Shown one piece after another: positions 12,718 through 27,467 of a stretch of DNA of 64,000 nucleotides. The notes beneath the pieces were generated by a model. That model was not told the DNA's origin, did not search any database, and saw nothing but the letters and a program-made list of their open reading frames with translations. How positions within the stretch are numbered: position 1 is the first letter of the stretch; every line of letters begins with the position of its first letter. The DNA lies in assembly GCA_015183035.1 (NCBI GenBank), contig JACZZP010000007.1:1426001-1490000 (forward strand), in the 5' to 3' direction. Made by a program: the position numbers and the translations under genes. This DNA is from Meloidogyne chitwoodi. Lineage: Eukaryota; Nematoda; Chromadorea; Rhabditida; Meloidogynidae.

Positions 12718-14459
12718 TTAATAATTTCTTTGTCTATTTTTAAATATTTTATTTTGTTGTTGTTCTGTTAAAAAACCTCCTGTAGGTCCTAATCCAAAAC
12801 TACCATAATCAAAACCAGATAAAAATGAATAAGCATTTATTGAAGAAAGTGTGTTTGGTTGTTGTTGTTGTGAGGCAATATTATTATTTCTAAAATTAAA
12901 TTTAAAAAATATTAAAAAATCTATTCTAATGAGAAGAAATATTTAAAATTTTAATTAAAAAAATAATTATTAAAAAAACAATTAAAAACTAACGTTAAAG
13001 TATATCTATCTAATGGTCGTTCTTCAGCAATTTTTGGTTGTAAAAGTTGTTCTTCTCTTAAAAATCCACGACAACAAAATAAAGAATGACGAAATTGTTT
13101 ATTTGTAAAACTTTAAAAAAATAAATAAAATATTTATTTAATACCTACATATAAATAAGTAATTTAGAAGAACCTCCACCAATTGCTAACCATGTAAAAG
13201 CCTTTAAAAAAATTATTATTTATTTTAAAAAATTTAAATAATATTTAAAAAAGAAAAACAAACAAATTTCATAATACCAGCATCATTATTATCTAATAAT
13301 TGGGAAGGTAAAAATTGAAAAATTATAATCGGCAACCATGATAATACAAATGATATTAAAATAAACAAAGCTGTTAGAAAAAAATATATAATTTTAAATT
13401 AAAGATAACCCTTTATTTTATTATATAAATTAATTATAATTAAATAATTTACTTATAATAAAATTTTGATCATTTTCTAAAATACTTCGTTGAATATCTT
13501 CTAATTCATCCGGTTTTTGCATTGCTGAAAAAATAGCAAATCCAGTAAAGGCAACAGTACAAACTGAAGGTAAACAAACAAGAATACCAAGAGTTAAAGA
13601 ATAAGCCTTAATAATTAATTAATTAATTAAATTAAAATAATAAACTAATGTAGATGATGACCAATTAAGCAAACATAATTCTAAATGAAAAGAATAATTT
13701 GCTTCCATTTTTGTTATTAAAACAGGGCATGCCAATAATAAAGAAGTTATCCAAGAAAATGAAATCCAACATTTACAACGAGTTAAAGTATGCACTGCTT
13801 CATATCTAGAAGGCTAAAATAAATAATTAATTAATTAATTTAAAGAAAATATTATTTAAATAAATGTTTTTTTAATATTATGACAATAATATTAAATAAT
13901 TATTTAAATATTAAAAACCTTCATAAAAGCTGCATAACGATCTACACTTATCCAAGCAAAAGTAAATAAAGTTGAGGTAATTAAGCTAATAAAATTAAAA
14001 TTATTAAAAATAAATATATTTTAAAAATATACACTAAATGGAAATAAACAGTGCATTTGCAAATTACTTTAAAATAATTAATTAATAATTTAAAAAAAAA
14101 GAACATACAAGAATTATCACCAGCAAATGCCCAGTTTGGTCTAACAGAACTATATAAACTAAATGGAACAATAAAAAGAGCACAAAATAAATCTGCTATT
14201 GAGAGACTTAACTTTAATTTATAATTTAAATAATATTTTTTTTTAATTTATTTACCAAATAATGACTAATAACATCATTAAATCTACACCATAAAATAAT
14301 TATATTCTGTAAAATATATGTATAAAAAGTTTTATTAAATTTTACCGATAAGGCTGTAAAAAGTAAAAGTATAAAAACAGCTAAAATAATTGCACCTTTT
14401 AAAATATTTGCTAAAGATAAAGAATGTTCTAAAGTTAAATCTTCTCCAAAATCAACCAT
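12718..14459 (-). CDS. Orphan rhodopsin-family GPCR
   Basis: Seven hydrophobic segments are spread over about nine exons. TM2 carries SLSIADLFCALFIVPFSLY. TM3 ends with the G-protein contact motif in FTFAWISVDRYAAFMKPSRY. The expected disulfide cysteines are present (DNSC before TM3 and ELCLLNW in loop 2). TM6 has SFVLSWLPIIIFQFLP. TM7 reads FTWLAIGGGSSKLLIYMF and lacks a canonical NPxxY motif, which is unusual and may alter activation. The C-terminal tail is Gln/Asn-rich. The start at 14459 gives a short acidic N-terminus with no signal peptide. The ligand class cannot be inferred with confidence. Confidence 0.78.
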
Positions 14460-15759
14460 TACATTAATGTGTTATCAAAAAATTCTTTTTTTAAAAAAAA
14501 AGATTATTTAAATATTATTTAAATATTTTCACTTTTTTGACGCGTTCGCGCCACAACAATCTTCTTTGTCTTTTTAAGATTTTCAGTTGTTCATTTCAAT
14601 TGTTTGTTAACACAAAAGGCTGTTTTGAATGAGCAAAATGGAAGAATGGGTGCTTGTCTGACAATGAGCCAAATTTTATCTGGCCGTTGAAGAAAAAAAG
14701 GCGGGTAAAAAGCTTCCTTAGGCGCACCAGAGGAAGGTGCGCCTATTCCTTTCACCAAAATAACCTTGAAAATACTGCAGGAACAAATAAATATAAAAAA
14801 GGCTTCGAAATTACAATTTTTATGTAAAAGGACTTAAAATTGATGTAAATAAAGTATAAAAAGATTTTAAATTTATTTTTATTGTCCTATAAAATAAATT
14901 ATAATTTTTATAATAAATAATTTAAAAATAATTTAAAAAATATATTATATTTATTGTCATGTCACAAATGTTCAATGTTTACTTTCTTAACTTGCATATA
15001 AAATGAGTGAAAGCAGTGCTAAGGTTTTTTCGTTATAAGTTCATGTGCTCGTTCTTTTTTTATAGCGGAAGAAAAATGTACTAGTAAATAGTAAAATATG
15101 CCGTCATTGAAAATACTGAAAATAGAAGCCAGTCAAATTCTCTCTTACGGCATTCATCCAATATATAATGTAAGGAGGATACCGACACAAACACTGCCAA
15201 ACAGGGATTGTTATTGGAAAGTGTGACCGGACTGGTAAATATAGCAACGTGTGCCTGAACGAGAATAGCATTGAGAAAATAAGAGAATTCAATGAAAAAA
15301 TAATGTAAAAGACAGAGCCCAACTACTATGCATTCTCCTTTTCCTCCACGTTCCCCTATACCTCAACTAACCAATTCCACATTTCTTCTCCCACTTCATT
15401 TGCAGAGTCCCCTCAAGCACTCATTCTATTAGCGGCAGAAAAGGGACCAACAACAACTAGAAAGGACGTGAAGAATGCCAAAATATAAAATAGCTCAAGG
15501 CTAATCTTTATACGTTATGTCCTCTCCATATACCACTCATATCTCTTGACTGTCATCATAGAATGGCTCTCCACTTGTATCTTCTGCCATTAAATGCTAA
15601 CTTAGTTAGGTCCGGAATTTTTTTTTGATTTTCGAAAAAAAATTTGATAAGATATAATTTATTGTTCACTCGTTTGTATAAAAAAACTTTAAAAAGTAAA
15701 AACAAAAAAGTAAGGGCACAATATGTATATTAAAAAATATACATAGGTGAACGTTTTCA
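14460..15759. other. Intergenic region with a GC-rich hairpin, no gene seen
   Basis: About 1.3 kb between the GPCR and deubiquitinase genes. It is less AT-rich than its surroundings, which suggests decayed repeat or pseudogene DNA. A clear short hairpin lies at 14719-14745. Several short open frames (for example 15104-15322, minus) show no homology and no splice structure. Confidence 0.5.
14719..14745. repeat. Perfect GC-rich inverted repeat, TAGGCGCACC
   Basis: TAGGCGCACC at 14719-14728 is perfectly complementary to GGTGCGCCTA at 14736-14745, with a 7-base loop. The TAGGCGC word recurs at 51323, 51377 (inverted) and many times at 52192-52311. Confidence 0.85.
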
Positions 15760-18142
<2,383 letters not shown>

Positions 18143-18397
18143 CTAGGAAATAAAAAAAGTTATGGCCAAAAACAACTGGCCTTGTCGATATCGACGGACA
18201 CTCTTACAAAACGGACGACTCCTACACATTTTGGAAAACGACATTTTGGTAAGCGACATTTTGGTACACAAGCTAAAATCGGATATTTGGTACAAGTAAA
18301 AAACATTTATTAATACTCGGCGCTGAACCAGATCGGTCAGAATTTCCCAGAGTTTGACTACGAGGGACTACGTTCTTAATTTTTTAGTTTAATACAA
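18143..18397. repeat. Divergent promoter region with degenerate short repeats
   Basis: The space between the USP (-) and TMEM222 (+) genes. Around 18225-18285 the words CATTTTGG and GACATTTTGGTA recur three to four times with short spacers. This resembles a small degenerate tandem array and not coding sequence. Confidence 0.5.
18386..18387 (+). promoter_or_regulatory. Putative trans-splice acceptor before TMEM222
   Basis: TTTTTTAG ends at 18387, ten bases before the start codon, and fits the nematode 3' splice consensus. With no upstream exon visible, spliced-leader addition is the simplest reading. Confidence 0.5.
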
Positions 18398-19065
18398 ATG
18401 GAAATCTGCAGAGAAAGGCATCGTTTCCCATTTTGCATAGTTTGGACGCCTATTCCTTTACTTTCTTGGGTTTGTCCGTTTATTGGACATATGGGAATTG
18501 CAACAAGTAAAGGTATTAATTAAATTTATGTCAGTAAGTTTACTCTTTAAAATTTAGGTGTAATTTTTGATTTTTCTGGAAGTTACTCTGTATCAGAAGA
18601 CGACATGGCTTTTGGATGGCCAACCTTGTATAAACAATTTTCCCCTAGTAATGTTAATGGTGACGCAGAGGCCTGGGATTTAGCTATAATAGAAGCATCC
18701 AATGTTGAATATCGTCTAATTTTAAAATTATATTTTATTTTTTAGGTTTATCGTGAACGAATTCATAACCTTTTATGCGATAATTGTCATTCTTTTGTTG
18801 GAATGGCATTAAACAAAATGCATTATGATGGACGGACAGATTGGAATATGTTTAAGTAAATTTTTTAATTTATAAGATTCTATTTAAAATTTTTAGATTG
18901 GTCTTTTCTGTCAATATTGGAGGTCATTTTGTTGGGTAAAAATGATTACAGATATTTTTTTATTAATTTGTTATTTTTCTTTTTAGTGTTGGTGGTTTTT
19001 TGAGACAGTATTTACCAATTATATCTTTTATTGCCATAATATTACTATTTTTTCTTATTTATTAA
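18398..19065 (+). CDS. TMEM222: TMEM222 family membrane protein
   Basis: A small multi-exon gene whose product matches the TMEM222/DUF778 family (related to plant RTE1). Signature segments are RHRFPFCIVWTPIPLLSWV, PFIGHMGIATS, FDFSGSYSVSEDDMAFGWP, LLCDNCHSFVGMALNKMHYD and WNMFKLVFSVNIGGHFVG. A hydrophobic C-terminus (LRQYLPIISFIAIILLFFLIY) looks like a membrane helix. The exact role of the family is poorly defined; vertebrate members are linked to the endomembrane system. The U2A' gene starts only 93 bp downstream on the same strand, which suggests co-transcription. Confidence 0.9.
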
Positions 19066-19146
19066 ATTTTATTAAATTTATTTTTATTTTTTTACAAACG
19101 TTTTTTCAAAGAATATTTGATTTTTTAAGATTACTAATACTCGTTT

Positions 19147-19148
19147 AG
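19147..19148 (+). promoter_or_regulatory. Putative trans-splice acceptor before U2A'
   Basis: TCGTTTAG ends at 19148, ten bases upstream of the U2A' start codon, within the 93-bp gap after TMEM222. This is where a downstream operon gene would receive a spliced leader. Confidence 0.5.
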
Positions 19149-19157
19149 AAAAATAAA

Positions 19158-20222
19158 ATGGTACGAATTTCTGTTGATGTTGTCAACAAAGCGTATCAGG
19201 TTATTAAATTAATTTTTTATTAACGTCTTTATTTTTAGTATATAAATCCATGCAAACAACGTGAACTTTCTTTAAGAAATCTTCAGATACCAACAATTGA
19301 AAATTTGGGCGTTACAAAGGTTAAACTAATTATTTAAAGTATCGATTTATATTTAAAACATTTTCTTATAGGACCAGTTCGATGTTATAGATCTTTCTGA
19401 CAACAATATAAGGAAACTAGAAAATTTACCAAAATTGAGACGTCTTGAGACTTTATTGTTACATAACAATCGTGTCGAATTTATAGCAAAGGACATTGGA
19501 GAAAATTTGCCAAAATTGAATACACTTGCATTAACCAATAACAACTTGACTGAATTGGGAGATATTGACAGTCTCGCACAACTTCCAAAGCTTGAATATC
19601 TCAGGCATTTTTTTATTTATATAAGGTTAATTTTTGTTTAGTTTGCAAGGCAATCCATTAGTTCACAAACCAAAATACCGTCAATATGTTATCTACAAAC
19701 TAAAAAATATTCGTGTTCTTGACTATAAACGTATCAAGCTTGCTGTAAGTTATTTACTTTTTTATTTGTTTTGAGTAACTGCCGTAAATCCAACAAATTC
19801 TTGATTTTAAACAAAAATTTTCCATTTTAGAATTTTATTCACAAAATATTTAAAGATTTTAGTTTGTATTTTTCTGCTCAGATACTACACTTTTTCCCTA
19901 GGAACGTCAAGCCGCCAAAAAAATGTTTAAAGGTGAAGCCGGGGCTCGTCTGAAGCGTGAGATCGTTCGTCGTTCTCAAACAGCTAATTCAATGGCTGAA
20001 GAAGTCGAGCAAGTCAGAACTCGTCCAACAGAAGAGCAAAAGAAGATTAGGGTTATTTTTTAAAATTTTAATTAATTTATTTTTGTTAATTAGGAATTAA
20101 TTTCGAGTGCTAAGACATTGGCAGATGTTGAACGTGTCAATCAAATCCTTCAAGTGTCTAATTCACATCAAAATGGACAAAATGGGATTGAGGATGTAAA
20201 CATGAACGATGATGATGACTAA
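19158..20222 (+). CDS. SNRPA1: U2 snRNP protein A'
   Basis: Encodes a leucine-rich repeat protein that binds U2 snRNA stem-loop IV together with U2B'' and acts in branch-site recognition during splicing. The N-terminus MVRISVDVVNKAYQYINP, then RELSLRNLQIPTIENLGVT, LRR units (FDVIDLSDNNIRKLENLP, LETLLLHNNRVEFI, LNTLALTNNNLTELGDI) and the LRR cap (YLSLQGNPLVHKPKYRQYVIY, KNIRVLDYKRIK) match the family along its length. A basic and then acidic tail ends in NMNDDDD. Introns are short. A possible poly(A) signal AATAAA lies at 20264-20269. Length and domain layout are normal for U2A'. Confidence 0.95.
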
Positions 20223-20384
20223 AAATCTTTCTTTTTTTTTTTATTTTACATTCCATCAAAAGGAATAAAATTGTTTTTCATTCGAATTATTTAATGATTT
20301 TCAAGGCGATTAGTTACGCTAGTGTTGTTTAAAATTGTATTAAATTTGTTTTATATATTTTTTTCGGCAATTATATTTTATGCG

Positions 20385-22996
20385 ATGGATGAAGGAACTT
20401 CAAATCAAATTGATCCAAGCTCTGTAAGTTAAGTTTTTTGTAATCATTATTTTGATATGTCCAGATATCACTTTTTAATTGTCCATCGCCTGGTGATGTT
20501 GCAACTAATGTAAACTTTATTTTTGTTTTTTTATTCTTAAATTTTAGGATGTAATTGGCATTTCTTCAAAGTCAATTACTGAAGGTGATGTCTTTAAAGT
20601 TGATGGTCTAAAAATAAGGTTTATTTTATTTCTTAATATTACAATTTAAAATGGTTAAGTTATTCAAAATATGCGGATAATAAAGGCAAAGAAGTTGCGA
20701 AACGCAAGATTTTTGTTGAACGTATGGAGCGGATGAAGGAAGCAAAAGGAATTTTCTTCAACATTCCGCAGGTTGATATAATTTAATAATACTATATTAT
20801 AAATTTTGTTTAATTTAAAAAATTTCAAGCTTTAGATATTGACATAGTGATGGGAGGAGTAGATTTCATTTTAATATTTTTTATACATATTTATGTTTTA
20901 TTTCAAAATATTATTTAAAAAAAATTTTTTTAATCTTTTTTTCTAAATTTAATTTTTCTTCTTTACTTTTTTAAGTTTAATTTGGCAACTATGAACCAAA
21001 TTTGTTTGTCAATGAAAAAGTTTTCTCGGTCAAATGATGTAAGATCATTTATTTCAACTGATTTATTAGAAAATGTATTCGCTGATATTTCAACAAAACA
21101 ACATAAACAACTCGAAGCAATTGAAGAATTATTTAATGGAGAAGAAGCTGACATTTTGAAGAACAAAATAAAGCCTCCAATTATTAGACAAATTACAGAT
21201 ACATCTGACGAAGTATATTTATTTTTAATTTAGATAAATAATTGTAATATATTATAGGACATAACAGATGTTGAAGATTATGAATTTGTTGACCAAAAAG
21301 CAAACTTAAGGTCTGTTATTTGTTTTGTAAGTAAATAGTGAGGTAACACCATAATAACAAATCCTAATTTATTTTATTAAAATTTACTAGAAGTATAAGG
21401 AAATTTTTGTCTTATGTAGACATGTCCCACAGCTTACAGTTAAAAAGTTATATGTTACATAGCTTCTATTATTTTTAGTGCCGAACTTTACGATCTTTTG
21501 GAACAGAGAGCTCAAATATTGACAGCAGATACTCATGCGAAGAGGATGCTGAGAGAACTTGAACAGAAACAATTATGGGTGGAAACTCAGGTTAATTTAA
21601 ATATACTTAAGTTTTTAGTATTTTTTATTTATTTATAGCTTTCAAATACACAAGAAGAATTAATGTTTGAATCTTCTGTCAGTACTGGTGATGATGAAGT
21701 TGATTCAATGACTTGTGCTCGTTGTAGACCATTAATTGACAGTGGATATAAAATTAGTAATAGTACAAGAAGTGAATTGTTACATCACAATTTCATCAGG
21801 TATTTTTTCAATGTTTTTGTTATCTTAAAATTTATTTTTTATTCTTTTTTTATTAAGATTAAACATTCCTCTTTTTTCATATAAAAATTAAAATTTATCT
21901 TATTTATTTAGGCTCAATAATAACAGTGGATTTCGCCCATTAATTTCTAATAAAAAGTGTGGTGTAACAGAGTATTCATTTGCTGATGAGTCTGTTCATG
22001 AATTATTATCATTGCCCTCAGGTATGCATTTATTATTTTTAATTAAATTATTAACGTTTTTACTAGAGAACGTCTTATGTTAGGATATCTTAGATAATTA
22101 TTTAAATTATTATTTATATGATCATTGGTCTTTTAAATATTTTAATTTAAGCAATATCATTGGATGTTCAATTGCAAAAATATTTGCATGTAATCAGCTT
22201 CATATCTCCAGAGGTGGAATTGAGAAGGTTTTTAACTTTATTATACAAAAGATTATTTAAAATTAATTTTTAGATTTAAAACGTCTCGAATAATTAATCA
22301 AAGCAATGGAAAAGATATTTCCCAAAAATTTTATGATTTGATAGAAGATTCGCGTGATGAACAAACTAGTTTGGATGGTCATGGCAGTCATTATGAAGAA
22401 GGGGAACGAGGAATTAGATTATCTTTACACAAAAGAAATGACAAAAAACGAAGACGTAATGCGAATTATTCAGAAGATGATGACAGTGATGATCCAGGAG
22501 ATGGAGATTTTGTTCCTTTGACAACTTTTTTGTCTAGCAAAAAACGTCGCCGAATGACCTTTGACAATCAGCAAATAAAAAAATTATATAATAGTTCGAA
22601 ACCTTCAAAAGTACTTTTTATTTTAATAAGAATAGTTTTAAAGGCAATTTTGATTCTACTATATTAATTTGTACTATTTTTATTAAGATGGAAAATCGCC
22701 GCTTATCACATGTTGAATTTGGTGCTTCTATGTTTGATTATGATGCTCAATTGATGGATATTGGATTGCCATTACCAACTATTCAAAATGTTGAAAATGT
22801 AGAAATTGCAGTTCCCTCATATCGGAGGAGACCTGTACTTTTGGAAAATCATTTGTCAAGTAGCATATGTTCACACTGTCAAAATTCAAGCGAAGAATGT
22901 AAACTTTGGGAAGATATTCGTCGATTGCATGGAGAATTGGAAAGTCAGGAAAGGCATAATAGGTGTATTCGACCCCCTAATATTGGCACAAATTAG
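20385..22996 (+). CDS. KANSL1/MSL1-like (PEHE-type) chromatin protein
   Basis: A multi-exon gene starting at the ATG at 20385; a second ATG at 20380 is out of frame with exon 2. The product is hydrophilic, with a predicted coiled segment (LYDLLEQRAQIL, then LRELEQKQLWVETQL), a CARCRPL motif, bipartite basic patches (NDKKRRRNANY, SSKKRRRM) that look like nuclear signals, and an acidic stretch (SEDDDSDDPGDGDF). Near the C-terminus FDYDAQLMDIGLPLP, then VENVEIAVPSYRRRP and a trailing helix, resemble in order the PEHE segment of KANSL1/MSL1, scaffolds of MOF (KAT8) histone acetyltransferase complexes. Similarity is by eye and modest; it could be an unrelated nuclear protein. It starts 163 bp after U2A' on the same strand. 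Confidence 0.5.
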
Positions 22997-23361
22997 CTTA
23001 AGTGTATCACTTAGCCTGTATTTATCAACTTTAATTTTTATACATTGTTATTTTCCTTTTTTATCATTAGAATAACATTAAAGTATTTTTTCTTGTGTTA
23101 AATATCTCGATTCAACCAGCGAATAATATTAGGCTGCAATGCAAACTTTGCAAGGAAATTAATTATTGTGAGAACATCGCTCGGGTCATTTTACAGGAAA
23201 CGGGGTCAAAAAAACTGAAATTGTATCTTTGTGCTTTTATCTGGTAAAAATTATTAAATTATTTTTCTACTTAAACAAATATTAAAATAATTTCATTAAA
23301 TCAAATTTTCTTTTTATCAATTTATTTTCAAATATGTATTTCTTAAGCCTTTTCGACATTT
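22997..23361. other. Convergent 3' intergenic region
   Basis: About 365 bp between the ends of two convergent genes. No element recognised beyond AT-rich 3' flanking sequence. Confidence 0.5.
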
Positions 23362-26317
23362 TTATAAAATATTATGAAGAGATGAAGCCAGCAAATTGAT
23401 GTCAGAACGAAGCTTAAAATAAATAAATAAAAAAAGATAATAATATATTAATTTCCTAAAGTCCTATCTTAATGTCATTTATAAAGTTATTTTAAATTTA
23501 TTTAAAATATTTTAATTTGTCTAAACATACAGAATTAACAGCTAACATCAATGAACGTTTGTTATTTAAAATTTCAACACTTTCTGTATATGGATTATAA
23601 CGTACAACAAATGGTCTATTCATATTTGAAGTAAATGTTCTAAATAAAAATAAATTTTAAAATTAAAAGAAGAAATGTCATTAACCGTAATTTCTGTTGT
23701 GCTTCTTCAAAATCATGAGTAAAAAAATATGCTGTTTGGAAGGTGCTTATAAGACATTCTTGCTAAAAAAAACATTTATGAAATAAATTTAAAAATTAAT
23801 TTAATTTAAACCTTCACAACAAGATCTGGGTCAAATCTCAAAATTTGGGAATTTCCTTCTACTGCATGCTAAATATTAAAATTAGTAAATTTCATTTTTT
23901 AACTAAAAAAATAAATAAAAATATAATTAATTACCTGTAGTTCACTAGCACTTGACAATAATCCTAATAAAGTAAAATATTTAGGTATTAATAAATTAAT
24001 TAAATTATTACCTGCCCCATAAATTTTATATTTAATTTTATTTTCTTCATCTTTTATCAAATTATTAAAATTTAATTTATTTTTAGATATATGTGAACGA
24101 TCAGAACAAAGACCAAATTCGATAGAGAAAAAATAAAGCTTTAAAAAAAATATTTATTTAAAATATTAAAAAAGGCTAACAGTTGCTAATTTACTCAAAT
24201 CTTTTTCAGAAGCACCTAATGAAGCCTTAAAATATTTAAAAATAAATTTATTAAAAAAAATAATTTAAAACCAAGCCAATTTCTTGTGAAAATTGTGCAA
24301 AATCTGAAAATAAAAAATAATTATTTTTAAATAAAAAAATATTTTTTTTAGACCAGGATCAGCAAAAAGTGCCATATGTCCCATTAATTCATGAACAGTA
24401 TCTGGTTCTAATAAATTAAAACTCAAAAATATTAAATGGTTAAAAATTAAAATAGTAGATAATATATTTCAATTCATTTTTTTAAATTTATTTTTATTTA
24501 AAATAAAAACCAGGTGTATAGAAAGGATCAGCATGATGACGAATATATTGAGTACAATTAAAAACTCTAACTATTTTTTTTAAATTATTAATTTAAAAAT
24601 TAATTTTAAAAAAAGATACATGCAAGTCCAGCCAAAAAATCACTGAAAGAAATTATTAAAATTTAAATTTTTATTTAAACAAACCGAGCACTTAAATAGC
24701 CAGCAACAGGACGTACTCTAAATCCAGTTTTTGCTTTTTTAAAAAATAATATTATAATTAATTAATTTAAAAAAGATTAATTAACCTTTTAAAAATTTAT
24801 TAACATCTTGTAATTGTGGAATATTATTTTCAGAATATCCACAATAACGTTCTAATAATATAAAATTATCTAAAAATTCTTGACATGCACTAATAAATTA
24901 AAAATAAAATTATTTTATTAATTAATTAATTAAAAGTTAACTATTTTTGATGAAGTTCTCTTAATTTTCGATATATTGTTTTCCTATAAATTATTACATA
25001 TATTTATTTATTAAAAAAATAAATATAAAACCAAGTTTGTTTTTCAGTTTCAGTGAATTCAATACGTGGAATAGGTTCTCCCCTTTTAAAATAATAATTA
25101 ATAATAAAATTAAATTTAATATTTTTTTAATTACATTTTATAATTAATTGCAATATCAGCAAACATCATACGTCTTTGTCTATATTCTTTGTCTTTAAAA
25201 CCCTAAATATATTTAAATTAATTTAAAATTAAATCTTAACAGGATGATCAGCATCAAGTCCAGCACCATACATTATAACTCTTTTAGAACAAATATCCAA
25301 ATCATAAATACTCTTTTTTTAATATTAATTAAAACAATTATTTAAAAATAATAATTACTTTTGGAAACCAAGGAGCACCTGAGAGAGCATCTAAAAAATT
25401 AAATTATTTAATAATCCTATTTATAAAAAAATACTTATAAAATTTAGAATTAATTAATTTAAAAATAAAAATTATGAAAATATTTAAAAAATAAAATAAG
25501 TGAGGAATTAAATAAAAATTTAAATAATTTTCTCCATCTTTTAATTAAATTACTTTTTTTTTAAAATATAAAATAAATAATTATTATTGTCTAAAAAATA
25601 AACTTATTTTTTAAATAAATAAATTAATATTTAAATAATAATTTTATTACCAGCAGACCCAGGATCAGAAGGTTCTATAGCTCCATGAGGAGTAAATGTT
25701 CTATTAATTTCTCTAACATTAAAACCAGATTTTTGAATATTAAAAAATAAATCTTCAGTTTTTGTAAATAAATCCAATTCTAATTCTAATAAAACTTCTA
25801 ATTCATTTTTTTCTCCATCTTTTGGGTCACGAGATTCAAAATGTCGAATAATTGTTTTTTTCTTTAAATTTTAAAATAAATAAAAAATTAAAAATTTACA
25901 GGTATAGAATTCATCATATTTATTAAACTTTGTGTTCCTTTTTGTGATCTAATAACTATTGTTAATAATCTAAAACCTCTTTTTTCATTATTATTTATAT
26001 TTTCATTAATTTCTTCTTCTTCTTCTTCTTCATTTTCTTCTTTTATTGTTAATTCCTTTTTAAATTAAATATATTAATTAAATAAATAAAAAATACTTTT
26101 AATTCATTTCCATCATCTCCTTCAGGAAAAAAAGGAATCCCTAAACTTCCACTACGTCTAAAACGTTTTTTTAATTCTTCTAAACGATGTCCATCCCTTT
26201 ATATATTTTTAATAAATTTATAAATAATTTTAATTAAATTAATTACGTATTAGATGAAACTGTTCTTCTAATAGGTGTTTTTTGATTATAATAAAGAAAT
26301 TTCATACCAGAAGACAT
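23362..26317 (-). CDS. tph-1: Tryptophan 5-hydroxylase
   Basis: An aromatic amino acid hydroxylase that uses iron and tetrahydrobiopterin for the rate-limiting step of serotonin synthesis. About 15 small exons encode a variable N-terminus ([20 protein letters not shown], a 14-3-3/kinase-site-like region), an ACT-like regulatory part ([20 protein letters not shown]) and the catalytic domain: [90 protein letters not shown], the iron-binding [47 protein letters not shown] and [14 protein letters not shown]. These segments fit TPH better than tyrosine or phenylalanine hydroxylase. The final exon encodes [16 protein letters not shown], the tetramerisation helix. The gene appears intact. Confidence 0.93.
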
Positions 26318-27467
26318 TTTTTATTTATTAATTTTTATTAAAAATAATTATTTAATTTTTTATAATTAATTTTAATTACTTTTTTTACCTTTAAATATCT
26401 AAATTCAAAAATTATTCAACTCTTTATTGTTCTAATAATAAATAAATAAATTATTTTATATTTAATTTAATAAAATATTTCTAAAAAATCTCAAAATCAT
26501 ATTTTATTTTTGTTACCAAAAATAAAATAAAAATATAATATTTACCAATTAAATATAATATTTTCTAAAATAAAAGCTAAAAAATGCGTAGGCCAGCAAT
26601 CTAATTTTTAAGGCAAATAAAAAACAAAAAAGATTTATTTGCATTTGGTAGATTTCTTTTTGTGTTTTTTTGTTCCAAGACTAAATAATTAATTGAAATA
26701 TTTAAAATGTTCACGAATTGTTAGAATAATATATTATTATTTTAATTTAATTATTTAAAGTACAAATAATATTATTTAAATATTAATTTACTTAAAAAAT
26801 AGTATATAATAATTTAAATTTTTAAAAATTATTAACTTTAAAAAATTCTGAAAAAAGAAGATTCTCAAAGGTGCTTAAATAAAATACTAAAAAAACAAAA
26901 GTAAAGTAAAAAATATTTTTTCAAAAATTTTCTTTCATTAATTATTATAACGTTGAAATTCTTCACACGGTACGCTGCAGCATTTTAATAATTCATTCAT
27001 TCAATAATTAAAAGAAAATATTTATTTAAAATAATAAAATATTAAAATATATTTTTAAATACCTATATATATATTTATTATTTATAAATTTATTAGAAAT
27101 TAAATATTTAATCTAAATTATAATAAATTAATTTAATAATATAAATTTAATTATTACACTTATTTTAATTTTCGAATAAATGGGGACAGACACAAGAATT
27201 TTTTTTTGAAAAATGTTTAAAATGATATACCTGTGTAAACTAACTTTTATTATTTGAGGAAGTAGCATTGAAAATTAAATTAATTTAATTTAGGTATATA
27301 TTTAATTTAATTAATTAAATAAATTTATAAAAAAGGTTAAATATTTACTTTCATTCATTTAATAAATATATTTATATGTACTTAATTAATATACAAATAT
27401 TTAAAAATAAAAGAATAAATTAATATTTAAATTAATTATAAATTATTAAAATTTATTTATTAAAAAA
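26318..27467. other. AT-rich divergent intergenic region
   Basis: About 1.15 kb between tph-1 (-) and the carboxylesterase (+). It should contain both promoters. I see only AT-rich sequence with a few less AT-rich patches (for example 26590-26700 and 26950-26990) and no recognisable element. Confidence 0.5.

Noticed and set aside
15104..15322. 72-residue minus-strand open frame with hydrophobic start
   Set aside because: No homology, no splice context, and an equally long plus-strand reading overlaps it.
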